Assembly (NCBI GenBank): GCA_963682005.1
Contig: OY820914.1
Location: 2,728,001 to 2,792,000 of the forward strand
Length of the DNA stretch: 64,000 bases
Reading direction: 5' to 3'
DNA from: CAIYUC01 sp963682005
GTDB lineage: Bacteria > Bacteroidota > Bacteroidia > Bacteroidales > FEN-979
Positions within the stretch are counted from its first letter, which is position 1; every line of letters begins with the position of its first letter. The position numbers were made by a program, and so were the translations under genes. Shown here piece after piece: positions 18,158-26,904 of the stretch. The notes beneath the pieces are model-generated. The model searched no databases and was not told where the DNA came from. It worked only from the letters and a program-made list of their open reading frames with translations.

Positions 18158-19027
18158 ATGAAAAGAAGAAATCCCTTCCTGCCTTCCCCCGGCGAACAAA
18201 GAACCAGGCTGAAATATTTCATGATCAATTCAAGCATCATCTATCTTTTTTCCTACCTGTTCGTATACCTGCTCAATCAGCTCATCTCTCTTGAAATTGC
18301 GCACCTGCTTCACATTCCTGGAAAACTCTATTATTATGAGGTGTTTTTCATCAATAATGATTCATGGTCTGTCTTCAATGCACTGATGGTTTCCAATGCG
18401 GGTTTATTCCTGATTTTCTTCCTCGGGATCGCGATCCTTGGCAGGGTTAAAATAAGCGAAGCCATGCGGCCTTACTTCCGGATGTTCCTGTTGTGGTTCT
18501 CTTTTCACTGTGTCAACCTTCTGCTGGGTGGAATTATTGCAGGAACCTTTACCCGGCTTGGCCCGGGCTATGTGATGGATTTCTTCTTCTGGCCCGAGTT
18601 TTATATCTATGTCGCCTTGATATTGATCGCAGTGGTATCCCTCATTTATATCGGGCGGTCTTTTACGATCAGCTTTCTGCGGACTTCTCCTTCCTTATAC
18701 TGGATAAAACCGGAGAACCTCAACACCTACCTTGTTCATACCGCGCTTTATCCCTGCCTGATCAACGCCATCCTCCTGTTCCTGGTCAAAATACCCGATC
18801 ACAAACCCCAGCATGAATATACCGGGCTTCATGATCTGATCCTGTCGCTTTCCATGCTGTTAATTGTTCTTGCCATGCTTTTCCGGAAAAAACCCTACGA
18901 ACTGGCTACCATCATTTCTGTAAGGGAACGGGACCGGAAAATTCACATGTCATACCTGGTTACTACTGTGATCTTTCTTCTTCTTTTCAGGCTCTGCCTG
19001 AATGATTTTTTCTTCTCCCTTTTCTAG
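18158..19027 (+). CDS. Multi-pass inner membrane protein, unknown function
   Basis: The 289-residue protein has about seven or eight hydrophobic segments separated by short charged loops and no recognisable catalytic motif. The first hydrophobic stretch follows a basic N-terminus (MKRRNPFLPSPGEQRTRLKYF). I do not recognise the family. The gene is isolated: 150 bp after the SRPBCC-like gene and followed by a repeat-filled gap. Base composition matches its neighbours. Confidence 0.75.
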   Translation: MKRRNPFLPSPGEQRTRLKYFMINSSIIYLFSYLFVYLLNQLISLEIAHLLHIPGKLYYYEVFFINNDSWSVFNALMVSNAGLFLIFFLGIAILGRVKISEAMRPYFRMFLLWFSFHCVNLLLGGIIAGTFTRLGPGYVMDFFFWPEFYIYVALILIAVVSLIYIGRSFTISFLRTSPSLYWIKPENLNTYLVHTALYPCLINAILLFLVKIPDHKPQHEYTGLHDLILSLSMLLIVLAMLFRKKPYELATIISVRERDRKIHMSYLVTTVIFLLLFRLCLNDFFFSLF

Positions 19028-19060
19028 CCCTCTGCATCGCTTTTTTTCACTGTTCACCAT

Positions 19061-19362
19061 TCAGGCAACAGGCAACAGGCAATAGGCAATAGGCAATAAT
19101 TCGAACTTCAAAACTCGTTGTTCAATATTCTCTATTCAGGCAACAGGCAATAGGCAAGAGGCAATAGTTCGAAATTCAAAATTCGTTGATCAATATTCGA
19201 TATTCAGGCAACAGGCAATAGGCAACAGGCAATAGTTCGGAATTCAAAACACGTTGATCCCTGCCGGCCGGCAGGCAGGAATATTCGATATTCAGGCAAT
19301 AGGCAATAGGCAAAAGGCAATAGTTCGGAATTCAAAACTCGTTGATCAATATTCGATATTCA
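19061..19362. repeat. four-copy composite tandem repeat in a gene-free gap
   Basis: Four copies (starting near 19061, 19136, 19204 and 19292) of a 68-88 bp unit are arranged in tandem. Each unit has a run of GGCAATAG/GGCAACAG octamers followed by a conserved segment of the type TTCAAAACTCGTTGATCAATATTCGATAT. The third copy carries an insertion containing a perfect 16-bp palindrome CCTGCCGGCCGGCAGG at 19260-19275. The rest of the gap (19363-19505) shows no gene. Confidence 0.8.
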
Positions 19363-19505
19363 ATAACGAATGATCTGCGAGTATCCGCAAAATCTGCGAG
19401 AAAATTTGTTTTTCATACTTAATAGACACCCCCACGGGGGATGGGTACGATGAACTGAAACGAAAATGTTAGAATCGGTGGAATCACATAAACCTCTGCA
19501 GGAAT

Positions 19506-19547
19506 AAAAAAAGGTGATCCCTGAAAAACTCCATGGATCACCCTTTT
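19506..19547 (-). terminator. terminator of pyruvate phosphate dikinase gene
   Basis: The perfect stem GGTGATCC (19513-19520) / GGATCACC (19535-19542) is preceded by a run of seven A, which is a T-tract on the minus strand. It lies about 30 bp downstream of the ppdK stop codon. Confidence 0.85.
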
Positions 19548-19574
19548 CAAAAGATTTCCTTATATGATCAGAAA

Positions 19575-22349
19575 TTACTTTTTCTTTGGAGCCGCTTTCT
19601 TCTTTGCCGGCGCCTTTTTTTCCTGCTTGATAACAGCCTGGGCTGCGGCAAGACGTGCAATGGGAACGCGAAATGGGGAGCAGCTGACGTAATTGAATCC
19701 TTGTGAATTACAGAATTCAACCGAGGCCGGTTCGCCACCATGTTCACCGCAAATACCGATCTTGAGATCTTTTTTGGTTTGCCGTCCCTTGTTAACTGCA
19801 ATGGAGATCAGTTGCCCGACTCCATCCACATCGATCACCTGGAACGGATCTACCGGGAGGATCTTCTTATTCAGATAATCGGGAAGGAATCCTCCGATAT
19901 CATCCCTGGAAAATCCAAAAGTCATCTGCGTCAGGTCATTCGTACCGAAAGAGAAGAACTGTGCTTTTTCTGCGATTTTATCTGCTGTTAAAGCCGCTCT
20001 GGGGATCTCGATCATCGTTCCGATGAGATGGGGGATCTCTTTAAGTTTGAACTTCGCAAGAACTTCCTTATAGACCTTCTCAATAATCGTATACTGATCA
20101 TTCAGTTCATTGACGGTACAGGTTACAGGGATCATGATTTCCGGAAAGGGTTTCTTTTTGGCTTTCAGTAATTCAGCCGTAGCTTCAAAGATAGCCCTCA
20201 CCTGCATTTCAGTGATCTCAGGATAAGTAATGCCAAGTCTCACGCCACGGTGACCCATCATTGGATTGGTCTCATGAAGTGCTTCTGCTCTTTTATCGAA
20301 TTCGACCGACGAAATTCCAAGGCTTTTGGAGATCTTGTTGCGTGCTTCCGGATTGTTCGGGATGAATTCATGCAAAGGCGGATCGAGTGTCCGGATCGTT
20401 ACCGGAAAGCCATCCATGGCTTCCATTGTGCCTTTGATGTCAGCTTTCACGAACGGGAAAAGTTCATCCAGCGCTTTTCTGCGTTCTTCCACGCTCTTGG
20501 ATGCAATCATTTTGCGAAGCAGGAAAAGAGGCTGCTCGGCATTCTTCCCATAGAACATGTGCTCTGTACGGAACAATCCGATCCCTTCGGCGCCGAAAGC
20601 TCTTGCTTTTGCAGCATCTTCCGGGGTGTCGGCATTGGTACGGATCTTCATCTTGCGGATTCCGTCGCAAAGTGCCATAAATCCCCTGAAATCAGGATTT
20701 TCTTCGGCGGCCTTGATCATTTTCATCTGGCCGTTGTACACATATCCTTTTGATCCGTTCAGTGCGATAAAATCGCCTTCATGAAGCGTGATTCCATCTG
20801 TGCTTAAGGTCTTGGTCCCGGCATCTATTTTCAGGGTGCCTGCACCAACGATGCAGCATTTTCCCCAGCCGCGTGCAACCAGTGCTGCATGGCTTGTCAT
20901 ACCGCCCCTGGCAGTCAGGATGGCATAAGCAACCCGCATGCCTTCAATATCTTCAGGGTTGGTTTCTTCTCTGACCAGGATTACTGCTTTCCCTTCCTTT
21001 GCCCATTTTACGGCGGTTTCGGAATTGAAAACGATCTGGCCTGTGGCGCCGCCCGGACCAGCGGGAAGCCCTTTTGCCATAGGCTTCAGCTTTTTCTCTG
21101 CAACCGGATCAAGGATCGGGTGGAGCAATTCGTCAAGCTGTGAAGGTTCTACGCGGCTGACCGCTTCTTTTGCCGTGATCAGCTTCTCATTATACATGTC
21201 AAGCGCCATCTTCACGGCAGCAGGTCCGTTACGTTTACCAACTCTGCACTGAAGCATGTAAAGCTTCCCGTCCTGGATGGTGAACTCAACGTCGAGCATG
21301 TTGCGGTAATGCTTTTCGAGCCTTTGCTGAACCTTGTTCAGGTCTTTATAAATGGCAGGCATACTGGTTTCGAGGGATTTGAGATGCCTCGTATGTTCGC
21401 CTTTTCCAATTTCATTGATGGGATTCGGGGTGCGGATACCGGCTACAACATCCTCGCCCTGCGCATTTGCCAGCCATTCGCCATAGAAATAATTCTCGCC
21501 GGTTGCGGGGTTACGGGTGAATGCAACGCCGGTTGCAGAGGTTTCTCCCATATTGCCGAATACCATTGATTGTACGCTAACAGCAGTTCCCCATTCGTCA
21601 GGAATATTCTCAAACCTGCGGTAGGAGATGGCCCTTTTGCCCATCCAGCTCTGGAAAACAGCGCCGATAGCGCCCCATAGCTGTTCCATCGGATCTTCGG
21701 GGAAAGGTTTTCCCAGAACGTCCTTTACTTTTTTCTTATAGATGTCGATAAGCTTTTTGAGGTCATCGGCGGTCAGCTCCGTATCATTTGTATAGCCATG
21801 CTTTTCCTTCATTTTGTGAAGTTCCTTCTCGAGCTGGACCCTGACGCCCATTCCTTCTTTGGGTTCGATGCCTGCAGCTTTTTCCATGACGACATCAGAG
21901 TACATCTGGATCAGTCTGCGCTGTGAATCGTAAACGAACCGGGGATTGTTGGTTTTCTTGATCAGACCATCCCTTGTTTCATCATTCAGCCCAACATTCA
22001 GAACGGTTTCCATCATACCCGGCATGGAAGCCCTGGCGCCTGAACGTACGGAAACGAGCAGCGGGTTTTTTTTATCTCCGAAAAGAGCGCCCATCTCTTT
22101 CTCAGTTTTCTTCAGAGCGGCTTCAACTTCTTTTTTTAAGGTGGCGGGATATTTCTTTTTGTTTTCATAGAAAGCCGTACACACTTCTGTAGTGATTGTA
22201 AAACCGGCCGGAACGGGAAGACCGATATTGACCATTTCAGCCAGGTTGGCACCTTTGCCACCAAGCAGGTTTTTCATGTCTGCTTCACCTTCTGCTTTTT
22301 TACCTCCAAAGAAGTAAACATACTTCTTTGCCTTGACATCTATCGACAT
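19575..22349 (-). CDS. ppdK: Pyruvate, phosphate dikinase
   Basis: The 924-residue enzyme interconverts pyruvate, ATP and phosphate with phosphoenolpyruvate, AMP and pyrophosphate. The N-terminal ATP-grasp region contains GGKGANLAEM. The phosphohistidine domain contains GGMTSHAALVARGWG with the catalytic His at residue 487. The C-terminal PEP-binding barrel contains FGTNDLTQM and GICGEHGGEP. The length is slightly above the usual ~880 because of a lysine/alanine-rich tail (KKAPAKKKAAPKKK). A near-consensus promoter lies at 22407-22436 and a strong terminator follows the gene. It can supply PEP for gluconeogenesis from pyruvate made by the nearby malic enzyme, or run towards ATP in PPi-dependent glycolysis. 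Confidence 0.97.
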   Translation of the reverse strand: MSIDVKAKKYVYFFGGKKAEGEADMKNLLGGKGANLAEMVNIGLPVPAGFTITTEVCTAFYENKKKYPATLKKEVEAALKKTEKEMGALFGDKKNPLLVSVRSGARASMPGMMETVLNVGLNDETRDGLIKKTNNPRFVYDSQRRLIQMYSDVVMEKAAGIEPKEGMGVRVQLEKELHKMKEKHGYTNDTELTADDLKKLIDIYKKKVKDVLGKPFPEDPMEQLWGAIGAVFQSWMGKRAISYRRFENIPDEWGTAVSVQSMVFGNMGETSATGVAFTRNPATGENYFYGEWLANAQGEDVVAGIRTPNPINEIGKGEHTRHLKSLETSMPAIYKDLNKVQQRLEKHYRNMLDVEFTIQDGKLYMLQCRVGKRNGPAAVKMALDMYNEKLITAKEAVSRVEPSQLDELLHPILDPVAEKKLKPMAKGLPAGPGGATGQIVFNSETAVKWAKEGKAVILVREETNPEDIEGMRVAYAILTARGGMTSHAALVARGWGKCCIVGAGTLKIDAGTKTLSTDGITLHEGDFIALNGSKGYVYNGQMKMIKAAEENPDFRGFMALCDGIRKMKIRTNADTPEDAAKARAFGAEGIGLFRTEHMFYGKNAEQPLFLLRKMIASKSVEERRKALDELFPFVKADIKGTMEAMDGFPVTIRTLDPPLHEFIPNNPEARNKISKSLGISSVEFDKRAEALHETNPMMGHRGVRLGITYPEITEMQVRAIFEATAELLKAKKKPFPEIMIPVTCTVNELNDQYTIIEKVYKEVLAKFKLKEIPHLIGTMIEIPRAALTADKIAEKAQFFSFGTNDLTQMTFGFSRDDIGGFLPDYLNKKILPVDPFQVIDVDGVGQLISIAVNKGRQTKKDLKIGICGEHGGEPASVEFCNSQGFNYVSCSPFRVPIARLAAAQAVIKQEKKAPAKKKAAPKKK

Positions 22350-22406
22350 AGTTTAAATATTTAATGTGTTGATAATATTGATAAAACGATAATTTTTTTG
22401 AAGCGG

Positions 22407-22436
22407 CAAAATTACAACTTATTTTGCTTATGGCAA
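22407..22436 (-). promoter_or_regulatory. ppdK promoter
   Basis: On the minus strand a CTTG (TTG core at 22434-22436) is followed after 19 bp by TAATTTTG (22407-22414), close to the Bacteroidota consensus. The start codon at 22349 lies about 55 bp downstream. Confidence 0.65.
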
Positions 22437-22452
22437 GGCGGGCAACCATTAA

Positions 22453-23205
22453 TTAATACTCCAGTTTTCCGTAATTCTGCATATTCTGGATAATGGATGA
22501 TTCCCGCCGGAGCAAGTATGGAGTGGGATGGGCCGGGTTCATGGTTAGCGGGCTGGGAAAAATGGCCACAAGCAATGCAGCATCGGATCTTGACAACGCA
22601 GAGGCAGGTTTCCGGAAATAGGTCTGCGATGCCTTTTCAGCGCCGTATAAGCCATCACCCATCTCGATAACATTCAGGTAAACTTCCAGGATTCGTTTCT
22701 TCGGCCAGGTAAATTCAATGAGCACAGTGAAATAAGCTTCCAGCCCTTTCCTGAGCCATGAACGTTGAGGCCAGAGGAATACATTTTTTGCCGTTTGCTG
22801 GGAAATGGTGCTTGCCCCCCTGATACGTTTTCCATTTGTCTTCTTATTATGTTCCTGCGCTTTTTCAATGGCATCAAGATCAAACCCATGATGGGACATG
22901 AACTGGTCATCTTCGGCTACAATGGCAGCAATCTGAAGATTTTCCGAAATTTTCTCCATAGGCATCCATTGCTTTGCCAGCTTTGGTTTTTCTCCGTCAA
23001 AAACCTGCTCAACGCTTCTGATCAGCATCAGCGGGGTTACAGGAGGATTTACGAACCGGTAAAGGATCACGAAGAAAATCGATGATCCGAAGAAGAAAAC
23101 CAGGAAATACTTGATGAACCGCCAGATGAATGCCAGCGGCTTTTTCTTTTTTGACACCCTGGATTTAGCTTTACTTGGCCGACTGGATGTACTTTTCGAG
23201 GTCAT
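22453..23205 (-). CDS. mtgA: Monofunctional biosynthetic peptidoglycan transglycosylase
   Basis: The 250-residue GT51 enzyme polymerises lipid II into glycan strands. A basic N-terminus precedes one transmembrane segment (about 30-50). The catalytic glutamate is E98 in AEDDQFMSHHGFD, and the second GT51 motif is RGASTISQQTAKN (129-141). There is no transpeptidase domain, which defines the monofunctional type. The ATG at 23205 lies 35 bp inside the end of the upstream DUF4476 gene; no later in-frame ATG occurs before the transmembrane segment, so the overlap appears real and suggests coupling. Confidence 0.93.
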   Translation of the reverse strand: MTSKSTSSRPSKAKSRVSKKKKPLAFIWRFIKYFLVFFFGSSIFFVILYRFVNPPVTPLMLIRSVEQVFDGEKPKLAKQWMPMEKISENLQIAAIVAEDDQFMSHHGFDLDAIEKAQEHNKKTNGKRIRGASTISQQTAKNVFLWPQRSWLRKGLEAYFTVLIEFTWPKKRILEVYLNVIEMGDGLYGAEKASQTYFRKPASALSRSDAALLVAIFPSPLTMNPAHPTPYLLRRESSIIQNMQNYGKLEY

Positions 23206-23923
23206 TCTTGGCTTTGTCAGTGTTCAGGGCATTCTTAACCTCATCATAGTTTTCGGGGTCAAAGCAATGCTTATAGGCCGCTTTTGCTATGCTCAGCCGC
23301 GATGATTCGTAGCTGACCACGTACATGGCTTCGGTGATTTGCCGGCAATAAAGACAATGTGACTCAACCAGCTTTTTGGCCTGGGAAGTCTTCGTTCCTT
23401 CAAATGGTGCATTTGAGATCATGACGACTGAAGCCTGGAAATCTCCTTCAGGCATCGGTCCGGTGCAGCCACCTGAAGAACTGGTGGCGGAAGATTCGGT
23501 CTTTTTGTCTCCCTGCTTTTCCTGTTTCTTCGTCTCCGAAGGCGGTGGAGGCGGAGGGGTCTCTTCTTTTACAGCTTCATCGTGGTGTACATAATCGGAG
23601 GTGGTATGCTCCAGCACATAAGAATCCTTTTTTCCCGGATGCAATACATAATACATGGTAGCGCCTGGTTTATTGAAGATCGTCTTGCTGACCTCAGGTA
23701 TTTTGTTGTCCTGGAAAACGATTCTGACTTTGAATGTCGGCCCTACCAACCCGTCAACCGTGACATGGTCGGAAGGTTTGGCGTTTTTTTCATCACCACC
23801 TACGAAGACTGTAAATTTTTCACCTTTTTCTGTGAAAACGATAAAAGTGGTCCCTTGTGAAATGGCTTTACCTGCGAAAAGAAAAACCATAACGATGAAT
23901 AATGAAGTATAAATCCTTTTCAT
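23171..23923 (-). CDS. DUF4476 domain exported protein
   Basis: This protein of about 250 residues has a signal peptide (MKRIYTSLFIVMVFLFAG). A beta-rich N-terminal half is followed by a low-complexity linker with a run of seven prolines and Lys/Ser-rich sequence. The C-terminal about 95 residues (MPEGDFQASVVMISNAPFEG onward) match the DUF4476 pattern found in Bacteroidota. The start at 23923 is preferred over 23962 because the -7 motif at 23947-23954 would lie inside the longer frame. Function is unknown. It overlaps mtgA by 35 bp on the same strand, hinting at an envelope role. Confidence 0.8.
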   Translation of the reverse strand: MKRIYTSLFIVMVFLFAGKAISQGTTFIVFTEKGEKFTVFVGGDEKNAKPSDHVTVDGLVGPTFKVRIVFQDNKIPEVSKTIFNKPGATMYYVLHPGKKDSYVLEHTTSDYVHHDEAVKEETPPPPPPSETKKQEKQGDKKTESSATSSSGGCTGPMPEGDFQASVVMISNAPFEGTKTSQAKKLVESHCLYCRQITEAMYVVSYESSRLSIAKAAYKHCFDPENYDEVKNALNTDKAKNDLEKYIQSAK

Positions 23924-23946
23924 ATCTGGTTTAAATAAAATTTTTG

Positions 23947-23954
23947 CAAAGATA
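23947..23954 (-). promoter_or_regulatory. -7 element upstream of the DUF4476-mtgA pair
   Basis: TATCTTTG on the minus strand matches TAnnTTTG and lies 23 bp upstream of the preferred start codon. The nearest CAAA on the plus strand is only 13 bp away, so the -33 spacing is not met. Confidence 0.45.
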
Positions 23955-24005
23955 CTGAACATTTTTTCAAACCCTCTTCAGAACGATTCAATCTTTCATC
24001 AACCC

Positions 24006-24037
24006 TTTGCGAATCTCCCGCCGCTTTCCTACCTTTG
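24006..24037 (+). promoter_or_regulatory. promoter of the saccharopine-pathway genes
   Basis: TTTG at 24006-24009, 20 bp spacing, then TACCTTTG at 24030-24037: a full Bacteroidota consensus match. Transcription would start near 24044, about 20 nt before the ATG at 24066. Confidence 0.8.
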
Positions 24038-24065
24038 CCGTGAATTTTTTAACAAGACAAACTGC

Positions 24066-25373
24066 ATGAGTAACTTTATCGGAATCAGGCTTGAAGACAA
24101 ATATGAACTCGAAACACGGGCTCCGCTTACACCAAAACATGTCGAAAAACTGGTCAAACATAAAAAGCTGGATATCATCGTACAGACATCAGAAAAAAGG
24201 GTGTTTAAGGATGAAGAATATATAAAAGCAGGGGCTAAGATCTCCAAAGACCTGAAAAAATGTTCAGTCATTTTTGGCGTCAAAGAGATCCCGAACGACG
24301 TTTTTGAACCAGACAAGACGTATGTTTTCTTTTCTCATGTAGTCAAAGGGCAGGCTTATAACATGCCCATGCTTAAACGCATGATGGAATTGAAATGCAA
24401 CCTCATTGACTATGAACGGGTAGTGGATGAACAGGGTAAACGGTTGATCTTTTTCGGAAAGTATGCAGGTCTTGCAGGCATGATCAACTCATTATGGTCG
24501 TTGGGACTGAGGATGAAAGAAGAAGGATATATATCAAACCTGCTGAAGGTCAAACAGGCTCATAATTACCATTCGCTGAAGGAAGCGAAAGATGACATTT
24601 CAGCCATTGGTCAGCTGATCGCGGAAAACGGCATACCTCATGAATTGCGTCCGTTTGTGATCGCCTTTACGGGATACGGCAACGTTTCCCAGGGTGCCCA
24701 GGAAATATGCGGACTGCTTCCTGTAAAAGAGATTTCCCCTGAAAAGTTATTGAATCTTCACCTCAGGAAAAAATTGCCGGATAACCTGATCTACAAGGTG
24801 ATCTTTCATGAAGAAGATCTTTATGAAACCATAAACGGAGAGCCTTTCGACCTGTCTGAATATTATTCGAATCCGCAGAATTTTAAAAGTAAATTCGAAA
24901 AATACCTCCCCCACATTTCAGTTCTCATCAATTGCGTTTATTGGGATAAGCGGTATCCGCGGCTCGTTACGAAGGAATACCTCAAAAAGGCATTTTCAAA
25001 AGGAAAGCCAAGGCTGAAAGTGATCGGGGATATCAGTTGTGATGTGGAAGGTTCTGTTGAATGCACACTGAAGCCAACCCCTATTGACGATCCGATATAT
25101 ATGTATGATCCTTCTACCGGCGAGATCACTTCAGGACATGAAGGCAAAGGTGTCCTGGTTATGGCTGTCGATATCCTGCCAAGCGAGCTCCCCAGGGATG
25201 CTTCAAACGGTTTTGGCGACGTGCTCGTCAATTTTGTTAAACCCATATCCGATGCCGATTTTGAAGAGAATTTTGAGGACCTCGACCTTCCGAAAGCCAT
25301 CAAAAAAGGACTGATCCTTCACCGCGGCGAACTCACCCCCGATTATAAATACATGGAAGAGTTTCTGAAATGA
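24066..25373 (+). CDS. Lysine-2-oxoglutarate reductase (saccharopine-forming, LKR type)
   Basis: The 435-residue protein matches the N-terminal half of the eukaryotic bifunctional lysine-degradation enzyme (AASS). It has an alanine dehydrogenase/PNT-like N-terminal domain (IRLEDKYELETRAPLTPKHV) and a nucleotide-binding segment (FTGYGNVSQGAQEI). It condenses lysine with 2-oxoglutarate to saccharopine using NADPH. The gene for saccharopine dehydrogenase follows 112 bp downstream on the same strand, so the two halves of the pathway are separate but adjacent here. It has an excellent promoter. The lysine-degrading direction is inferred from similarity to AASS rather than to fungal biosynthetic enzymes. 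Confidence 0.88.
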   Translation: MSNFIGIRLEDKYELETRAPLTPKHVEKLVKHKKLDIIVQTSEKRVFKDEEYIKAGAKISKDLKKCSVIFGVKEIPNDVFEPDKTYVFFSHVVKGQAYNMPMLKRMMELKCNLIDYERVVDEQGKRLIFFGKYAGLAGMINSLWSLGLRMKEEGYISNLLKVKQAHNYHSLKEAKDDISAIGQLIAENGIPHELRPFVIAFTGYGNVSQGAQEICGLLPVKEISPEKLLNLHLRKKLPDNLIYKVIFHEEDLYETINGEPFDLSEYYSNPQNFKSKFEKYLPHISVLINCVYWDKRYPRLVTKEYLKKAFSKGKPRLKVIGDISCDVEGSVECTLKPTPIDDPIYMYDPSTGEITSGHEGKGVLVMAVDILPSELPRDASNGFGDVLVNFVKPISDADFEENFEDLDLPKAIKKGLILHRGELTPDYKYMEEFLK

Positions 25374-25412
25374 GTATTGCGGGAAACTGAATTCGGATAA
25401 TATCAAATCCTT

Positions 25413-25450
25413 TTAGATCAATTAGATCAATTAGGTCAATTAGGTAATTA
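25413..25450. repeat. short AATTAGNTC tandem repeat
   Basis: About four copies of a nonamer-like unit (TTAGATCAA / TTAGGTCAA) lie between the two saccharopine-pathway genes. A related sequence in opposite orientation is found at 41742-41762, before the SpoIIE gene. Confidence 0.6.
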
Positions 25451-25485
25451 GATTTTTATATACTTTTCACCACAAAACAAACCTT

Positions 25486-26865
25486 ATGAATAAGATCCTT
25501 ATCCTTGGCGCAGGCCTCGTGGCAAAACCCATGGTTCAATATTTACTTGGCAAGGATTACCAGGTTACAGTTGCATCCAATACTCCGGACCGCGCTGCTG
25601 ACATGATCAAAAGCAATCCTGGCGGAAAAGTAGTGTTTTGGGAAGCAACGGATGAGAACAGCCTCGATGCGCTGGTTGCAGATCATGACATTACGGTCAG
25701 CCTGCTGCCATACGTGTTCCATGTAATGGTCGCAAAACATTGTCTTGCCCACAAAAAAAACATGGTCACCACTTCCTACGTGAAACCGGAAATGAAAGCC
25801 TTGGATGAAGAAGCAAAAAAAGCAGGTATCATCATCCTGAACGAAATCGGGCTTGATCCCGGCATTGACCATATGTCGGCCATGAGACTGATCGACCATA
25901 TTCATGACAAAGGAGGAGCCGTCCTTGAATTTTATTCCATTTGTGGCGCACTCCCGGCCCCGGAAGGTGCGGATAACCCGTTTAAATATAAATTTTCCTG
26001 GAGCCCCAAAGGTGTGGTTATGGCCGGGAACAATGATGCATTATACCTCAGGCATGGTCAGCTTGTCCAGGTTCCGACAAAAGATCTGTTCAAAGATCCC
26101 TTTACTGTTGATTTTCCCGGAATCGGGACACTCGAGGTCTACCCGAACAGGGATTCGATTGCCTATAAGGAAATATACGGGATTCCCGAGGCTCAAACAA
26201 TGTTCCGCGGAACTTTCCGTTATAAAGGCTGGTGCGAAACCCTGGACCTTATCAAGAAGCTTAACCTGATCTCGAACGAAAAGTTCGATATGACCGGGAT
26301 GACCTTTGCGGATTTGGTCATGAAACAAATCGGGAAGTTTGACGCCACGGGCCACGAGCCCCGGGTTACAAGTAATGAAAGCACCGCAGCCCATGGCCCG
26401 CGGCTCGTTGCAGAATACCTTGGTATCCCGGAAAACAGCTACGCACTTCAGGCCCTCAACTGGCTTGGGCTGTTCGAAAATAAACCGATGAACAGGACCA
26501 TGGATAGTACGTTCGAAGTGACTTCCGACCTGATGATCGGTAAAATGTCGCTGGGAATGGAGGAACGCGATATGGTCGTTCTCCAGCATACATTCCTGGC
26601 AGGTTATTCTGACGGACGAAAAGAGGTCCTCCGTTCACGGATGCTTGATTTCGGAACGCTTTCAACCGATACATCCATCGCACGGACTGTTGCACTGCCT
26701 GCCGCCATCGGAGTAGAAATGATCCTTACAGGTAATATCAAAGCAAAGGGTGTTCATATCCCGGTGATCCCTGAGATTTACAATCCTGTTCTCAATCAGT
26801 TGGAAAAATTGAACATCAGAATGGTGGAGGAATTTGACCTTCCGTTAAGTGAGAACATCAGTTAA
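25486..26865 (+). CDS. Saccharopine dehydrogenase (LYS9/SDH type)
   Basis: The 459-residue protein starts with the NAD(P)-binding motif ILGAGLVAKPMVQYL. It continues with the saccharopine dehydrogenase C-terminal domain, including NEIGLDPGIDHMSAM and the lid segment with RVTSNESTAAHGPRLVAEYL. It splits saccharopine into glutamate and 2-aminoadipate semialdehyde in the degradative direction. Together with the preceding reductase it reconstitutes the eukaryotic AASS enzyme as two polypeptides. A TerB-DnaJ gene begins 39 bp later and may be co-transcribed. Confidence 0.92.
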   Translation: MNKILILGAGLVAKPMVQYLLGKDYQVTVASNTPDRAADMIKSNPGGKVVFWEATDENSLDALVADHDITVSLLPYVFHVMVAKHCLAHKKNMVTTSYVKPEMKALDEEAKKAGIIILNEIGLDPGIDHMSAMRLIDHIHDKGGAVLEFYSICGALPAPEGADNPFKYKFSWSPKGVVMAGNNDALYLRHGQLVQVPTKDLFKDPFTVDFPGIGTLEVYPNRDSIAYKEIYGIPEAQTMFRGTFRYKGWCETLDLIKKLNLISNEKFDMTGMTFADLVMKQIGKFDATGHEPRVTSNESTAAHGPRLVAEYLGIPENSYALQALNWLGLFENKPMNRTMDSTFEVTSDLMIGKMSLGMEERDMVVLQHTFLAGYSDGRKEVLRSRMLDFGTLSTDTSIARTVALPAAIGVEMILTGNIKAKGVHIPVIPEIYNPVLNQLEKLNIRMVEEFDLPLSENIS

Positions 26866-26904
26866 TCTGAAAGTGTTCATTGCCTGAATCAAAATCAAAC
26901 CTGA

